Origin: G963665925 sp050596425 | GTDB taxonomy: Bacteria; Bacillota; Clostridia; Peptostreptococcales; Acidaminobacteraceae | Length of the DNA: 64,000 nucleotides | Assembly: GCF_050596425.1 (NCBI RefSeq) | Contig: NZ_CP192292.1 | Coordinates: 4,154,001-4,218,000, forward strand | Direction: 5' to 3' | Shown: positions 24,469 to 33,244 of the stretch, one piece after another | Layout of the letters: the number at the start of each line of letters is the position of its first letter | How positions within the stretch are numbered: the first letter of the stretch is position 1 | Program-made: the position numbers and the translations under genes | Notes under the pieces: generated by a model | What the model saw: only the letters and a program-made list of their open reading frames with translations | Database searches by the model: none | What the model was told of the DNA's origin: nothing

Positions 24469-25494
24469 TTAAGGCTTAACACCAAGTTTGAGGTTTGGCA
24501 CTGCGTTTAGAGCCATATTGCCTCTAACACCGTTTAAGAAATCATAGTAGCCTGCACACCCTACCATGGCAGCGTTATCTGTGCATAAACCAAGAGATGG
24601 ATAATAAAGTTCCAGGCCATCTTTTTTCACAGCCTCAGTTAAGGACTGACGCAAACCATTATTGGCTGCGACGCCCCCCGCAAGGACAATTTTATCCACG
24701 CCACATTGTTTGGCAGCCATAATGGCCTTAGTGGTTAAGACCTCTACAACAGATGCCTGGAAGCTCGCTGCTATATCCTTAGGAACAACTTCCATATCCT
24801 TCATTTTACACTGGTTTAGATGGTTGAGGACAGCAGATTTAAGTCCACTAAAGCTAAAGTCTAGGCTCCCTTTTTCAAGAAAGGCTCTTGGAAAATGAAC
24901 CGCTTCAGGATTGCCTATTTCAGCCAGCTTGTCAATTTTAGGTCCGCCTGGGTATCCAAGTCCTAGGGTGCGGGCCACCTTATCAAAAGCTTCTCCAGCA
25001 GCATCATCTCTTGTGCGCCCTAGTATTTCATAGTTTCCATATTCCTTGACATGAACCAAGTGAGAATGTCCACCTGAAACAATCAAACATACGAATGGTG
25101 GCTCAAGATCAGGAAATTCAATAAAGTTTGCACAAATATGCCCTTCTATATGGTTAACTGGCACAAGGGGTTTGTCTAGAGCAAAAGCAAGAGCCTTGGC
25201 TGTTGACACACCCACAAGGAGCGCCCCCACAAGGCCTGGTCCATATGTGACAGCAATCATGTCCATATCGTCAAAGGTCTTTTTAGAAGCTACCAGGGCT
25301 TCATCAATAACTTGAGATATTTTCTCAACATGATTTCGAGATGCAATTTCTGGCACCACGCCACCGAATTTCTTGTGGATATCTATTTGAGAATACACTA
25401 TATTGGATAAAACCGTTCGGCCATTTTGAAGGACAGCTGCAGATGTTTCATCACAACTTGTCTCTATGGCCAAGGTCAATAAATCTTTACTCAT
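24469..25494 (-). CDS. tsaD: tRNA N6-adenosine threonylcarbamoyltransferase TsaD
   Basis: 341 residues, standard length. It transfers the threonylcarbamoyl group to A37 of ANN-decoding tRNAs, together with TsaB and TsaE. Visible motifs are the N-terminal AIETSCDETSAAV, the metal-binding NHIEGH with His115 and His119, IVSGGHSHLV, FSFSGLKSAVLNHL and VLAGGVAANNGLR. The ATG at 25494 follows GAGGGAGTG. It is the last gene of the operon tsaE-tsaB-rimI-Yip1-tsaD, 29 bases after the Yip1 gene, and ends at a very strong terminator. Confidence 0.97.
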   Translation of the reverse strand: MSKDLLTLAIETSCDETSAAVLQNGRTVLSNIVYSQIDIHKKFGGVVPEIASRNHVEKISQVIDEALVASKKTFDDMDMIAVTYGPGLVGALLVGVSTAKALAFALDKPLVPVNHIEGHICANFIEFPDLEPPFVCLIVSGGHSHLVHVKEYGNYEILGRTRDDAAGEAFDKVARTLGLGYPGGPKIDKLAEIGNPEAVHFPRAFLEKGSLDFSFSGLKSAVLNHLNQCKMKDMEVVPKDIAASFQASVVEVLTTKAIMAAKQCGVDKIVLAGGVAANNGLRQSLTEAVKKDGLELYYPSLGLCTDNAAMVGCAGYYDFLNGVRGNMALNAVPNLKLGVKP

Positions 25495-25523
25495 GAAGTC
25501 ACTCCCTCACTATAATAACGGGT

Positions 25524-26354
25524 TTATAAGCCTGCCACGCCGAGGCCAAGCATCATTAAAAATGGTCCAAAAGCCACTAAAAAAGCTTTGGACTGACTGA
25601 AACCATGAACTTGCTTGACACCAATCATGGTAACAAACAAGTACCAGATGGCGAACAGATCCACCGCTGATAGAACAGTGAACAGCTGGCTTGTCTCTTG
25701 TCCCACCTCTAAGAGCATGGCAGGAGAGATGGAGAAATATGGATTTCCACTTGCAAGCACCATGACCATGCGCATAAACTGTCCAATGAGCATAATCAAG
25801 TAGGCATTCATAACCACACCCATTGTGCTTTTCAACTTGCCCCGACCACTTAGCAAAATGGCTAAGGCAAAGGCCACAAGCCCCTTAAAAAGTGGTGTGA
25901 AAACAAAATAGAACATACTCATAAACATGGATGTGTTCGCGCCACCTGCAAGCAGGGCGTCTATTTCTTCGGCTGTAAAGACCTTATCGGCATTTTCTAT
26001 TGCCATCATTGTCATTTTAGAAAACATGGGCCGCTGAGGTATGTAAATCACCATTGCAGAAATCACGAATATGACCAAAAGACCAATAATCATCGGAGAT
26101 TTTGCAGCCAACGCCATCCCACGCTTTGGAGATGTTAAAACCATCATCAAACGTTGCATAAAAGATATATGCTCTTCCTTGTTATCGGCGTGAAGTATTT
26201 CTCTTTCTTCTTTTGTCACATGCTTATGTTCTTGTTTAGGTGTTTCACTTGTTTCGTCATCACTTCTTTTATTCAGTCCGTCTTCATCACTTGAGTGAAA
26301 AAACTCGTCCTGATCAGACTTTGACTTTTCATTCTGATCTTTCAATTCGTCCAT
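25524..26354 (-). CDS. Yip1 family membrane protein
   Basis: 276 residues. The first 70 are highly charged and cytoplasmic, with many Asp, Glu, Lys and Ser. About five hydrophobic segments follow, beginning near residue 88 (MIIGLLVIFVISAMVIYIP). The arrangement and the loop with FMSMFYFVFTPLFKGLVAF match bacterial Yip1-domain proteins, whose function is unknown. The ATG at 26354 follows AAGGGGG. It sits inside the t6A operon between rimI and tsaD, 77 bases after rimI. Confidence 0.75.
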   Translation of the reverse strand: MDELKDQNEKSKSDQDEFFHSSDEDGLNKRSDDETSETPKQEHKHVTKEEREILHADNKEEHISFMQRLMMVLTSPKRGMALAAKSPMIIGLLVIFVISAMVIYIPQRPMFSKMTMMAIENADKVFTAEEIDALLAGGANTSMFMSMFYFVFTPLFKGLVAFALAILLSGRGKLKSTMGVVMNAYLIMLIGQFMRMVMVLASGNPYFSISPAMLLEVGQETSQLFTVLSAVDLFAIWYLFVTMIGVKQVHGFSQSKAFLVAFGPFLMMLGLGVAGL

Positions 26355-26431
26355 TTTGGCCCCCTTGATTCAGATTGTATACCTAGATTTTAACCTTTTC
26401 CAAATGACTGTCTCGTCCTTTTGCAAACAGG

Positions 26432-26920
26432 CTATTTTAATTTTAGCCACATAATAATGGCATCTTCTTTTGGACTTTGGTAATAACCTGGTCTTCGTCC
26501 CGCTTCGACAAATCCAAAGCCTTCATAGAGATTATAGGCTGGTGTGTTGCTGGCTCGAACCTCCAGTGTCACATTATCAAGATCTGTTTTTTCAATTTCT
26601 TCGATCATGCCCTTAACCAAGATTTTGCCAAGCCCCCTTCTTCTCATAGATGGATCGACGGCAATGTTTGTGATATGGGCTTCATCCACAACGATCCAAA
26701 ACCCTCCATAGGCAATGATTTGTCCCTCTAACTCTAAGACCATATATCGGGCCAAATTATTGCTTGTGATCTCCTGCACAAAGGATTCCTTGCTCCAGGG
26801 TGTTGAAAAGCATCTTGATTCAATTTCATGTACAGCATCCACATCTTCCAGGGTCATTAATCTGACACACTGATGAGATGGATGTGGCTTTATCTCATTA
26901 CTGGTCCGACTGTTTTCCAT
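26432..26920 (-). CDS. rimI: Ribosomal-protein-alanine N-acetyltransferase, GNAT family
   Basis: 162 residues. The acetyl-CoA loop is RRRGLGKILVKGMIEE, preceded by the strand AHITNIAVDP. The C-terminal block TLEVRASNTPAYNLYEGFGF is typical of RimI. RimI acetylates the N-terminus of ribosomal protein S18 in model bacteria. Compared with the usual protein it has about 15 extra residues before the fold starts at VRLMTLEDVDAVHEIE. The ATG at 26920 follows GGGAG and overlaps the 3' end of tsaB by 23 bases, so the two are translationally linked. Confidence 0.92.
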   Translation of the reverse strand: MENSRTSNEIKPHPSHQCVRLMTLEDVDAVHEIESRCFSTPWSKESFVQEITSNNLARYMVLELEGQIIAYGGFWIVVDEAHITNIAVDPSMRRRGLGKILVKGMIEEIEKTDLDNVTLEVRASNTPAYNLYEGFGFVEAGRRPGYYQSPKEDAIIMWLKLK

Positions 26921-27611
26921 GTTTTTTCTCCCAAGTCACTTCTGCCTCAGACCGTCTTAAATAATTGGCCTTGACTTCATCATATTTTACAGCACTGTCC
27001 CTATTCACAAATGCAGCCATAGCAACGGACGAAGCTCTTGGAAGACAATGCGTTGGTGAAGCAATAACAGCCCGCGCACCTAATACTTCATGTATTTTTT
27101 CCTTGAATTTTTCTGCCGCATCCCCTAAAAAAACAATTCGCTGGGCGTGTCCATCTTTGAACTTATCCAGTAGGGTATCCAACGGAAGTGGTTGGTCCTC
27201 AATCATTGTAATTAAGGTCTCAGACTGCCATCTATACGCCGCTGTGTAGACTTCCCCACGTCTGGCATCTAAAATAGGACAAAGGATCCCATCACATCCT
27301 GGGAGGTTGTAGGCAAGACCTTTTAGAGTCGATACCATAACCACAGGTATATTAAAGGGATGAGCCATTGCCTTTGCTGCAGAAAGTCCAATTCTAACAC
27401 CTGTGAAGGATCCTGGGCCACCTGCCACTGCAATCATATCCATATCCTTAACAGAAAGGTCTAAAGATCCACAAAGAGACTGAATGATTGGCATCAGCTT
27501 TTGTGAGTGTGTCCTGGGATGATTGATTGTCATCTCCCCTAATAGATTGTCATTTTCAAGCACGGCAGCAGATGCCACTTGAGATGAGGTGTCTATCGCT
27601 AATATTCTCAT
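26898..27611 (-). CDS. tsaB: tRNA threonylcarbamoyladenosine biosynthesis protein TsaB
   Basis: 237 residues, an ASKHA-fold relative of TsaD without its metal site. It begins MRILAIDTSSQVASAAVLEN and has VAGGPGSFTGVRIGLSAAKA, the family signature. It forms the TsaB-TsaD dimer that TsaE activates. Its start overlaps the end of tsaE by four bases (ATGA). Confidence 0.95.
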   Translation of the reverse strand: MRILAIDTSSQVASAAVLENDNLLGEMTINHPRTHSQKLMPIIQSLCGSLDLSVKDMDMIAVAGGPGSFTGVRIGLSAAKAMAHPFNIPVVMVSTLKGLAYNLPGCDGILCPILDARRGEVYTAAYRWQSETLITMIEDQPLPLDTLLDKFKDGHAQRIVFLGDAAEKFKEKIHEVLGARAVIASPTHCLPRASSVAMAAFVNRDSAVKYDEVKANYLRRSEAEVTWEKKHGKQSDQ

Positions 27612-28105
27612 ATGATGCCCTCCAGTTTTCCTTTCAGCTTGCTTTCAAGTTCCGTTTCTAAGGTTGATAATATATCAGAGCTTGCCTTTATAAAAACTTT
27701 TCGTTTTTCCAGTGTGTCCCCTTGATAAATTTCTATCCAAATTCTATTTTCAGGCAACAAGTCTTCCACCATACCAGCCCACTCAATAATACAAACCCCT
27801 GATCCGAAGAAGTATTCTTCATAACCAAGTTCATACATTTCTTCAACATCATTAATTCTATAGACATCAAAATGATACAGGTTTAAGCGTCCTTCATATT
27901 CATTAACAATGGTATAGCTGGGACTTGTCACGTAATCATCGATTTCCAGACCTATTGCTATGGCCTTTGTTAAAGTCGTTTTTCCAGCCCCTAGATCTCC
28001 TGAAAGACAAACCACATCACCCTTTTTGAGATTTTCCCCAAGGGTTTTTCCAAAATCCTTCATTTCATTTTCATTTTCTATTATAAAAGTCAACTCTTGT
28101 TGCAT
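27608..28105 (-). CDS. tsaE: tRNA threonylcarbamoyladenosine biosynthesis ATPase TsaE
   Basis: 165 residues, slightly longer than usual at the C-terminus. Walker A GDLGAGKTT is at 36-44, followed by SPSYTIVNEYEG and LYHFDVYRI, both diagnostic, and the IIEWAGMVEDLLP block. It drives turnover of the TsaBD complex in t6A formation. The ATG at 28105 follows AAGGAG. It is the first gene of a five-gene operon. Confidence 0.95.
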   Translation of the reverse strand: MQQELTFIIENENEMKDFGKTLGENLKKGDVVCLSGDLGAGKTTLTKAIAIGLEIDDYVTSPSYTIVNEYEGRLNLYHFDVYRINDVEEMYELGYEEYFFGSGVCIIEWAGMVEDLLPENRIWIEIYQGDTLEKRKVFIKASSDILSTLETELESKLKGKLEGII

Positions 28106-28145
28106 GGGTTACTCCTTGATTGTACACCAAAATAAACCTTCTTAT

Positions 28146-28174
28146 ATTATAACAAAGTCACTGCCTTTCGTCAG
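28146..28174 (-). promoter_or_regulatory. Promoter of the t6A operon
   Basis: The minus strand has CTGACG, a 17-base spacer and a perfect TATAAT, about 40 bases upstream of tsaE. It lies next to the terminator of the amidohydrolase gene. Confidence 0.65.
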
Positions 28175-28177
28175 GCA

Positions 28178-28228
28178 ATAAAAAACCACACCCGATGCTA
28201 CATTCTATAACATCACGTGTGGTTTTTA
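28178..28228 (-). terminator. Terminator of the amidohydrolase genes
   Basis: The stem AAAACCACAC / GTGTGGTTTT, with an inner GATG / CATC pair, is followed by six T on the minus strand. It lies about 130 bases after the stop at 28357 and just upstream of the t6A promoter. Confidence 0.85.
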
Positions 28229-28356
28229 AAGGTTTTATTAGGATTTCATAAACTTAAATTAAACAGCTTAAATATGAGCATTTTAGTGTCATCAGCATGA
28301 CCCACATCATGCCTGTGTGACCATATGTTAATTAAGAGCTCTATATGATATAAGGG

Positions 28357-29514
28357 CTAGGCCTTTTCATAGACAATCTTGCCATCAATAATCGTTGTTA
28401 GAACATTTGAGTCCAGTTCAAAGGGATGTTTGTCCCAGATTACAATGTCTGCATCTTTACCTTCTTTTAAAGACCCCACTCTGTCATCCACTTCAAGAAT
28501 TTCTGCCGCGTTGATAGAAATGGCCTTTAGGGCTTCCTCTTCTTCCATTCCCGATTTAACAGAAAGACCAGCACACATTGGGAGGTACTGAAGAGGCACC
28601 ACTGGGTGGTCGGTCATAATAGCCACCTTGACGCCGGCCGCTGAAAGAGCGCCTGGTGTCTCAAATGTTAGATTCTTTAACTCGTACTTTGATCTGTCCC
28701 CAAAGCTTGGACCCACTACAGCACAGAGGCCTTCCTTCGCGATATGATCAGCAATGAGATGTCCCTCTGTACAGTGTTCCAGTGTGATATTCACATCAAA
28801 CTCCTTAGCCACACGAATAGATGTGAGAATATCATCAGCACGGTGGGCGTGAGCCTTTAGAGGCATTTCTTTTCTAATCACAGGCAAGAGGGCTTCCATT
28901 TTCATATCAAATCCAGGCTTCTTGCTTGGATCATCTTTAGCATTCTCTAACTTATCGTGATATTCCTTGGCCTTTGCTAGGGCATTTCTAAGCTCTGCCG
29001 CTATAGCCATTCGAGTCATTGGAGACTTCTTCTTTTCATTATAGACACGTTTGGGATTTTCACCAAAGGCACATTTCATAGCTAGGGGTGCCTTTACAAT
29101 CATATCATCGATTCTATCTCCAACGGTCTTTATAACTGCAAACTGTCCCCCAATGACATTGGCACTTCCTGGGCCAGATGCACAGCATGTCACACCGCCG
29201 TTTCTTGACTCCTCAAAAGTTCTATCCATAGGGTTAATGGCGTCAATAGCTCGCAGCTCTGGTGTTATAGGGTCAGTCATTTCATTGCCGTCTGCCCCTT
29301 CAAATCCAATGGCATCTTCCCACATACCTAGGTGGCAGTGGGCATCAATGAAGCCTGGAAAAACCATTTTTCCTTCTGCATCAATCACCTTACAGTCTGC
29401 TGGTGCAGACACATCTGTTCCTATCTTTTTTATCTTGCCATCCTCCACAAGAATGTCTAGCTTTTCTGGTGCAGATTCCATGGTGTATGTCAGTCCATTT
29501 TTAATAAGTAACAT
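28357..29514 (-). CDS. Amidohydrolase superfamily protein, downstream paralogue
   Basis: 385 residues. A TIM-barrel metallohydrolase related to imidazolonepropionase-like and dihydroorotase-like enzymes. Metal ligands visible are FIDAHCHLG (His59, His61), AHAHRADD, LEHCTEGH and the MTDHP Asp. A conserved GENPKRV segment precedes an inserted helical region. The C-terminal strand DADIVIWDKHPFELDS is the usual small beta domain. The substrate is unknown; cyclic amide or isoaspartyl-type bonds are common for the family. The ATG at 29514 follows GAAAGGATG. It lies 120 bases after a paralogous gene on the same strand. Confidence 0.85.
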   Translation of the reverse strand: MLLIKNGLTYTMESAPEKLDILVEDGKIKKIGTDVSAPADCKVIDAEGKMVFPGFIDAHCHLGMWEDAIGFEGADGNEMTDPITPELRAIDAINPMDRTFEESRNGGVTCCASGPGSANVIGGQFAVIKTVGDRIDDMIVKAPLAMKCAFGENPKRVYNEKKKSPMTRMAIAAELRNALAKAKEYHDKLENAKDDPSKKPGFDMKMEALLPVIRKEMPLKAHAHRADDILTSIRVAKEFDVNITLEHCTEGHLIADHIAKEGLCAVVGPSFGDRSKYELKNLTFETPGALSAAGVKVAIMTDHPVVPLQYLPMCAGLSVKSGMEEEEALKAISINAAEILEVDDRVGSLKEGKDADIVIWDKHPFELDSNVLTTIIDGKIVYEKA

Positions 29515-29634
29515 GTTTTCATCCTTTCTGAATTTGAGTGTCTATATCAAAAGTTTTCTTTCACAAGCTTAAGTTTGCTGATCCTCCCCAGTGGTATATG
29601 GCCGAATGGAGAAAAGTCAACTTATGGATTTAAC

Positions 29635-30816
29635 TTAAAGATTACTATGCTTGACTTGACCATCAATCATTACAAGTCTTGCTTCTGAGAAAACGTCTAG
29701 GGGATTCCCAGACCAAAGAACAATGTCAGCATCTTTGCCTGGCTCAAGACTCCCGATTTTATGATCAAGGCCAACGATTTGAGCCGGATATAGGGTAATG
29801 GCTTTTAGAGCTTCTTCCTGCCCCATGCCATAGCGCGCAGCATATGCAGCGCATATACGGAGTTCTCTAAGCGGAATCACCGGATGGTCAGTTGTTATGG
29901 CTACAGGCACACCAGCCTTTTTTAATATTCCCGGTGTTTCAAAAGTTTTGCCCCTGGTTTCCACCTTTGTTCTAAATCCAAGTGTTGGTCCAACAATGGC
30001 ACTGGCTCCAGAAGCCTTTATGTAATCTGTAATGAAATGACCATCCGAACAGTGGTCCAGTGAAAATTTCACATCAAATTCTTTTGCAATGCGGATGGCT
30101 GTTAAAATATCATCTGCCCTGTGTACATGAATTTTAAGAGGCAAATCCTTTTTCAACACGGGTATAAGGGCCTCCCACTTCATATTGTAAGACGGTCTTT
30201 CATTGTCCTTTGGATTTAAGATATGAGAGTTGATCTTTTCCATATATTCTCTAGCTAAGAATAAGGCTTCTCTTAACTTTGCCGCTGTTCCCATGCGGGT
30301 CATAGGCATTGTGCTTTTTTCTTTTCCCACGCGCTTAGGGTTTTCTCCCAGTGCACATTTCATGCCCACACTTTCTTTTATAATGGACTGATCAGCTTGT
30401 TTGTAGCCCAGTTTTATCATAGAGAAGAGTCCCCCTATAACATTGGCACTGCCCGGGCCCACAGCCACTGAAGTCACCCCAGCCTCAATAGATTCTTTGA
30501 TGGCTGTATCCGCTGGGTTAAAGGCATCAATGCCCTTTAAATGAGGCGTGATAGGGCTAGAGTATTCATTAACATCATTGCCTTCAAAGCCAATGCCCTC
30601 TTCACCGATGCCCAAATGTGTGTGCGGATCAATAAATCCTGGAAGCACATACAGACCTCTTGCATCGATGATTTCTTCATCATCAAATGCCTTAAGATCT
30701 CTAGCTATTTCTTTGATTTGACTTTTTTCCACACGAATATCGCCTATATAGGGCGCATCCATCATCGTATGAAGTTTTCCATTTTTAATTAGAATGGGTA
30801 TCACATCCTTTTGCAC
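29635..30816 (-). CDS. Amidohydrolase superfamily protein, upstream paralogue
   Basis: 393 residues as drawn, closely similar along its length to the next gene. Shared blocks are GFIDPHTHLGIGEEGIGFEG, GPGSANVIGG, KCALGENPKRV, HVHRADDILTAIRIAKEFDV and TTDHPVIPLRE. His65 and His67 are the first metal ligands. The start is uncertain. The drawn GTG at 30816 has no ribosome site. The sequence AAAGGATG, which serves the paralogue, lies just downstream, and at the matching position the paralogue's ATG is replaced by CCC/ATT. Initiation at ATT or at the GTG within GATGTGATA is possible, giving about 386-389 residues. Confidence 0.8.
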   Translation of the reverse strand: MQKDVIPILIKNGKLHTMMDAPYIGDIRVEKSQIKEIARDLKAFDDEEIIDARGLYVLPGFIDPHTHLGIGEEGIGFEGNDVNEYSSPITPHLKGIDAFNPADTAIKESIEAGVTSVAVGPGSANVIGGLFSMIKLGYKQADQSIIKESVGMKCALGENPKRVGKEKSTMPMTRMGTAAKLREALFLAREYMEKINSHILNPKDNERPSYNMKWEALIPVLKKDLPLKIHVHRADDILTAIRIAKEFDVKFSLDHCSDGHFITDYIKASGASAIVGPTLGFRTKVETRGKTFETPGILKKAGVPVAITTDHPVIPLRELRICAAYAARYGMGQEEALKAITLYPAQIVGLDHKIGSLEPGKDADIVLWSGNPLDVFSEARLVMIDGQVKHSNL

Positions 30817-31119
30817 ACTTAGGTGTCGACCATTTCACAGATTTTCTGTTTTGACTTCATACTTATGACAGGTTAAATTATTGATTTCACTGGTATAGGA
30901 TTTGACTGATTCGTTTTAAACAAATCAGTTAAACCTGCCAAGTATAAAAGTCACGCTAGATCGTCTGAAATTATTTAGACTTTCGAAATATTCCTACAAT
31001 ATTATACCAAAAGTGGCATAGCCTTTTAAACCTGTCTTTGGTTCGGTATTTGCTGGGTCTATACTTCTATTTTGTAAAGACAGCAAGATGAAGTCATAAT
31101 TATGCAGATCATTTGTGAC
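30817..31119. other. Intergenic region upstream of the amidohydrolase pair
   Basis: About 300 bases with no supported gene. It contains an inverted pair, TGATTCGTTTTAAACAAATCA, near 30908-30928 (outer arms TGATT/AATCA with GTTT/AAAC inside). This is a hairpin or operator candidate for the amidohydrolase genes. Confidence 0.4.
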
Positions 31120-31160
31120 TAAAAAAATCCAGACTCTAGGTTGCCTAGGCTGGATTTTAA
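31120..31160 (-). terminator. Terminator of the small membrane protein gene
   Basis: The stem AAATCCAG / CTGGATTT, with an inner CCTAGG / CCTAG pair, is followed by seven T on the minus strand, directly after the stop at 31167. Confidence 0.85.
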
Positions 31161-31166
31161 ATATAT

Positions 31167-31643
31167 CTATTCTCGAACTTGAACGTCTTTCATTTTCAGC
31201 TGAAACTCTCTATGTTTTGTGATTTGTCTCACTATGAATGCCACTGCAAAAAGTATTGTGTCATAGAGGAGTAGAGTCAATGCATAGAATGTATCTATCA
31301 TGAAAAGCTGTTCATATCCCATAAGAGTTGTTTCAAGCATTTTTAGAACAAAACTTTCTGTTATGAGACTAATGAGCATGAGCATGGTTGTCGCCTTAAG
31401 TGTTTTTTTCCATCCCATTTTCATAACCACATAGAGGACGATAAAATACATACAAGCTTGAAGCAAGAGTCTTGGATTGCTCACAGGAAGTGCCTTAGAT
31501 ATAAAAAGGAATATGGACCCCATCATTAGAGATGCCAAAACCTTTCTATACATCGACACATCAAATTTTATAAAACTATCTATTATCATTAAATTGGGTA
31601 AAAACGATGCTGAAAACAGCAGTGCAAATAGCACACTTCGCAT
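31167..31643 (-). CDS. Polytopic membrane protein of unknown function
   Basis: 158 residues, five or six hydrophobic segments, and a short basic C-terminal tail ending DVQVRE. I chose the ATG at 31643, after AAAGGGGG; the reading from 31673 has no ribosome site. The layout resembles the isolated membrane-sensor part of AgrC-type kinases, but there is no kinase domain, so this is only a resemblance. It is a single gene with its own terminator. Confidence 0.6.
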   Translation of the reverse strand: MRSVLFALLFSASFLPNLMIIDSFIKFDVSMYRKVLASLMMGSIFLFISKALPVSNPRLLLQACMYFIVLYVVMKMGWKKTLKATTMLMLISLITESFVLKMLETTLMGYEQLFMIDTFYALTLLLYDTILFAVAFIVRQITKHREFQLKMKDVQVRE

Positions 31644-31829
31644 ACAACCCGCCCCCTTTACATTGCACCCCAAATGGTTTTCTTAATACATTATATGCTG
31701 TGTTTTTATACACAACAATACATCCATGTAAACTTTAATGGAATTCTAAGGATTTGACTATGGTTAGTTAAGACAATACAAGGTTTTTTAATACAACTCG
31801 GCAGTTTTTCCTTATTTTTAGCGTAAAAT

Positions 31830-31875
31830 AAAAACACCATCCCCCCTTACGCCATAGGCCTAGGGTTGATGCTGT
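31830..31875 (-). terminator. Possible terminator of the transglutaminase-fold gene
   Basis: The imperfect arms CATCAACCCT and AGGGGGGATG (8 of 10 paired) are followed by TTTTTATTTT on the minus strand. Confidence 0.5.
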
Positions 31876-31921
31876 AAATGAATGATCTGGATTTGAGTAA
31901 GTATTTGAGAGGGTTAGCAAA

Positions 31922-32704
31922 TTAATACGTGTGAACATTGTTAAATTGTCTTGGGTCTTGCTGCATCATTGTGAACATGCCATCAGATTTTAAAATTGCA
32001 TCTGTGGTTGTGTCAACAACGATCCACTGACCATCAAGATATACTTCGTTCCACGCATGATAGGCATCTATGCCACTTCTGTATCCCTTAACAAGTTTTG
32101 TTGGGATACCTTGGCTTCTTAGCATTCCTGCGAAAAGAGCCGAGTAGTCGTAGCAAATTCCTGATCCATCTTGAATAAACGCGTCAACGTTTGGTGTGTA
32201 CAGACTTGTAAGACCATTGATTTTATCATAATCATATGAGTATGTGTCAACAATATAGTTGTAGACTGCATCAACAATCTCTGAATCTGACATATCATCA
32301 TTTACAAGTGTGCGAACAGTGGCTTTCATCAATTCTGCATCTTTCCAATTCACAGTTTGGGAGCTGGTTAGGTAAGGGGCAGTTGGGGAAGCCATTTTTA
32401 CGTGCACGGACTCTTCATCGACGAATTTGTATTCGCTATCAGCAACTTTTTCAAGAAGGGCCACTTGATAGGTTCCACTTCCGTATGTTAGTGGTACTGT
32501 TACAGAGCCATCAATTAGGTTATAAAAAACCTTCTCGCTGCCCTTTTGTACCATAACTTTATGCTGACCAGATTGACCTTGATAGGAAACCGAAATGATG
32601 CCTCGGTCTACTGAAGTTGTATCAAAATAAGCTGTGTCTGCAAATGAACCAATAGATCCAAAGCAGATAACAAACGTTAGTAATACAACTAAGGTTTTTT
32701 TCAT
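31922..32704 (-). CDS. Secreted transglutaminase-fold protein
   Basis: 260 residues from the ATG at 32704, which follows CTGGAGGG at the end of a riboswitch. An in-frame reading to 32770 would start inside that RNA. Residues 1-22 are a signal peptide with probable cleavage after SFA. The C-terminal half is a transglutaminase-like domain with a full Cys-His-Asp triad: Cys184 in GSGICYDYSALFAGML, His216 in DAYHAWNEVYLDGQWI and Asp231 in VVDTT. Such secreted domains can act as proteases or crosslinkers at the cell surface. Two tandem c-di-GMP-I riboswitches lie in the leader, so production should follow the second messenger that governs the motile-to-sessile switch. Confidence 0.88.
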   Translation of the reverse strand: MKKTLVVLLTFVICFGSIGSFADTAYFDTTSVDRGIISVSYQGQSGQHKVMVQKGSEKVFYNLIDGSVTVPLTYGSGTYQVALLEKVADSEYKFVDEESVHVKMASPTAPYLTSSQTVNWKDAELMKATVRTLVNDDMSDSEIVDAVYNYIVDTYSYDYDKINGLTSLYTPNVDAFIQDGSGICYDYSALFAGMLRSQGIPTKLVKGYRSGIDAYHAWNEVYLDGQWIVVDTTTDAILKSDGMFTMMQQDPRQFNNVHTY

Positions 32705-32714
32705 GATCTTTCCC

Positions 32715-32790
32715 TCCAGTAACTGGCTGTCTCGAAATTGAGACCCTATAGTTTTGCGTCCCAGCCTCACGACTGGTTTGCCCTTATGTA
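32715..32790 (-). ncRNA. c-di-GMP-I (GEMM) riboswitch, gene-proximal copy
   Basis: The minus strand has AAGGGCAAACC, then GGCTGGGACGCAAAAC, then a GTCTC...GAGAC hairpin and the CAGTTACTGG end, the GEMM-I pattern. Its 3' edge runs straight into GGAGGG, the ribosome site of the transglutaminase gene, so control by sequestering that site is plausible. Confidence 0.9.
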
Positions 32791-32852
32791 AATAAAGGGA
32801 AAGAAAAGTCTATTTAGTTTTGAAGTTACATGTTATGGGTCAGACCTTTCTT

Positions 32853-32937
32853 TCGGTAACTGGCTACCATACCGGATCTTCCGGCTTAGGCCCTACAGTT
32901 TTGCGTCCCAACCTTTCAGTTGGTTTGCCCTTTCGAG
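32853..32937 (-). ncRNA. c-di-GMP-I (GEMM) riboswitch, distal copy
   Basis: The minus strand has CGAAAGGGCAAACC, TTGGGACGCAAAAC, GGGCCTAAGCC, a CCGG...CCGG hairpin and GGTAGCCAGTTACCG, an excellent match to the GEMM-I consensus. It lies about 60 bases upstream of the proximal copy in the same leader. No terminator lies between them. Confidence 0.93.
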
Positions 32938-33196
32938 AAAACAATCTGCCTTTCGGCAATAAAGATTTTCCCGGATACAATTCCAGAGACCATCTTCACT
33001 GACCCTCTCTTGTCATCTATTTACCCCATTCGACAAATTTCTACACTGGTATGTTATGGATTGTATGGATTTTCGTACAATTTCGAACGTATTCAATACT
33101 TGCCTATCCAATTTGTGACCGAATCGGAACTTTTGACCGGTTACTTACGTCCAAATTATGGGTACTTAAATCTTATAACCACAATATACTGAAATC

Positions 33197-33208
33197 TTTT
33201 GGTATAAT
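33197..33208 (+). promoter_or_regulatory. Promoter of the VanZ-like gene
   Basis: An extended -10, TGGTATAAT, lies 37 bases upstream of the chosen start. The -35 is weak, which is common with an extended -10. Confidence 0.5.
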
Positions 33209-33244
33209 CCAGAGACTTTGGTCCTGTTTGAAAGGCGTGAAAGT

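Noticed and set aside
31167..31643. AgrB or AgrC homologue
   Set aside because: There is a similar hydrophobic layout but no catalytic His/Cys of AgrB and no kinase domain of AgrC. I left it as unknown.
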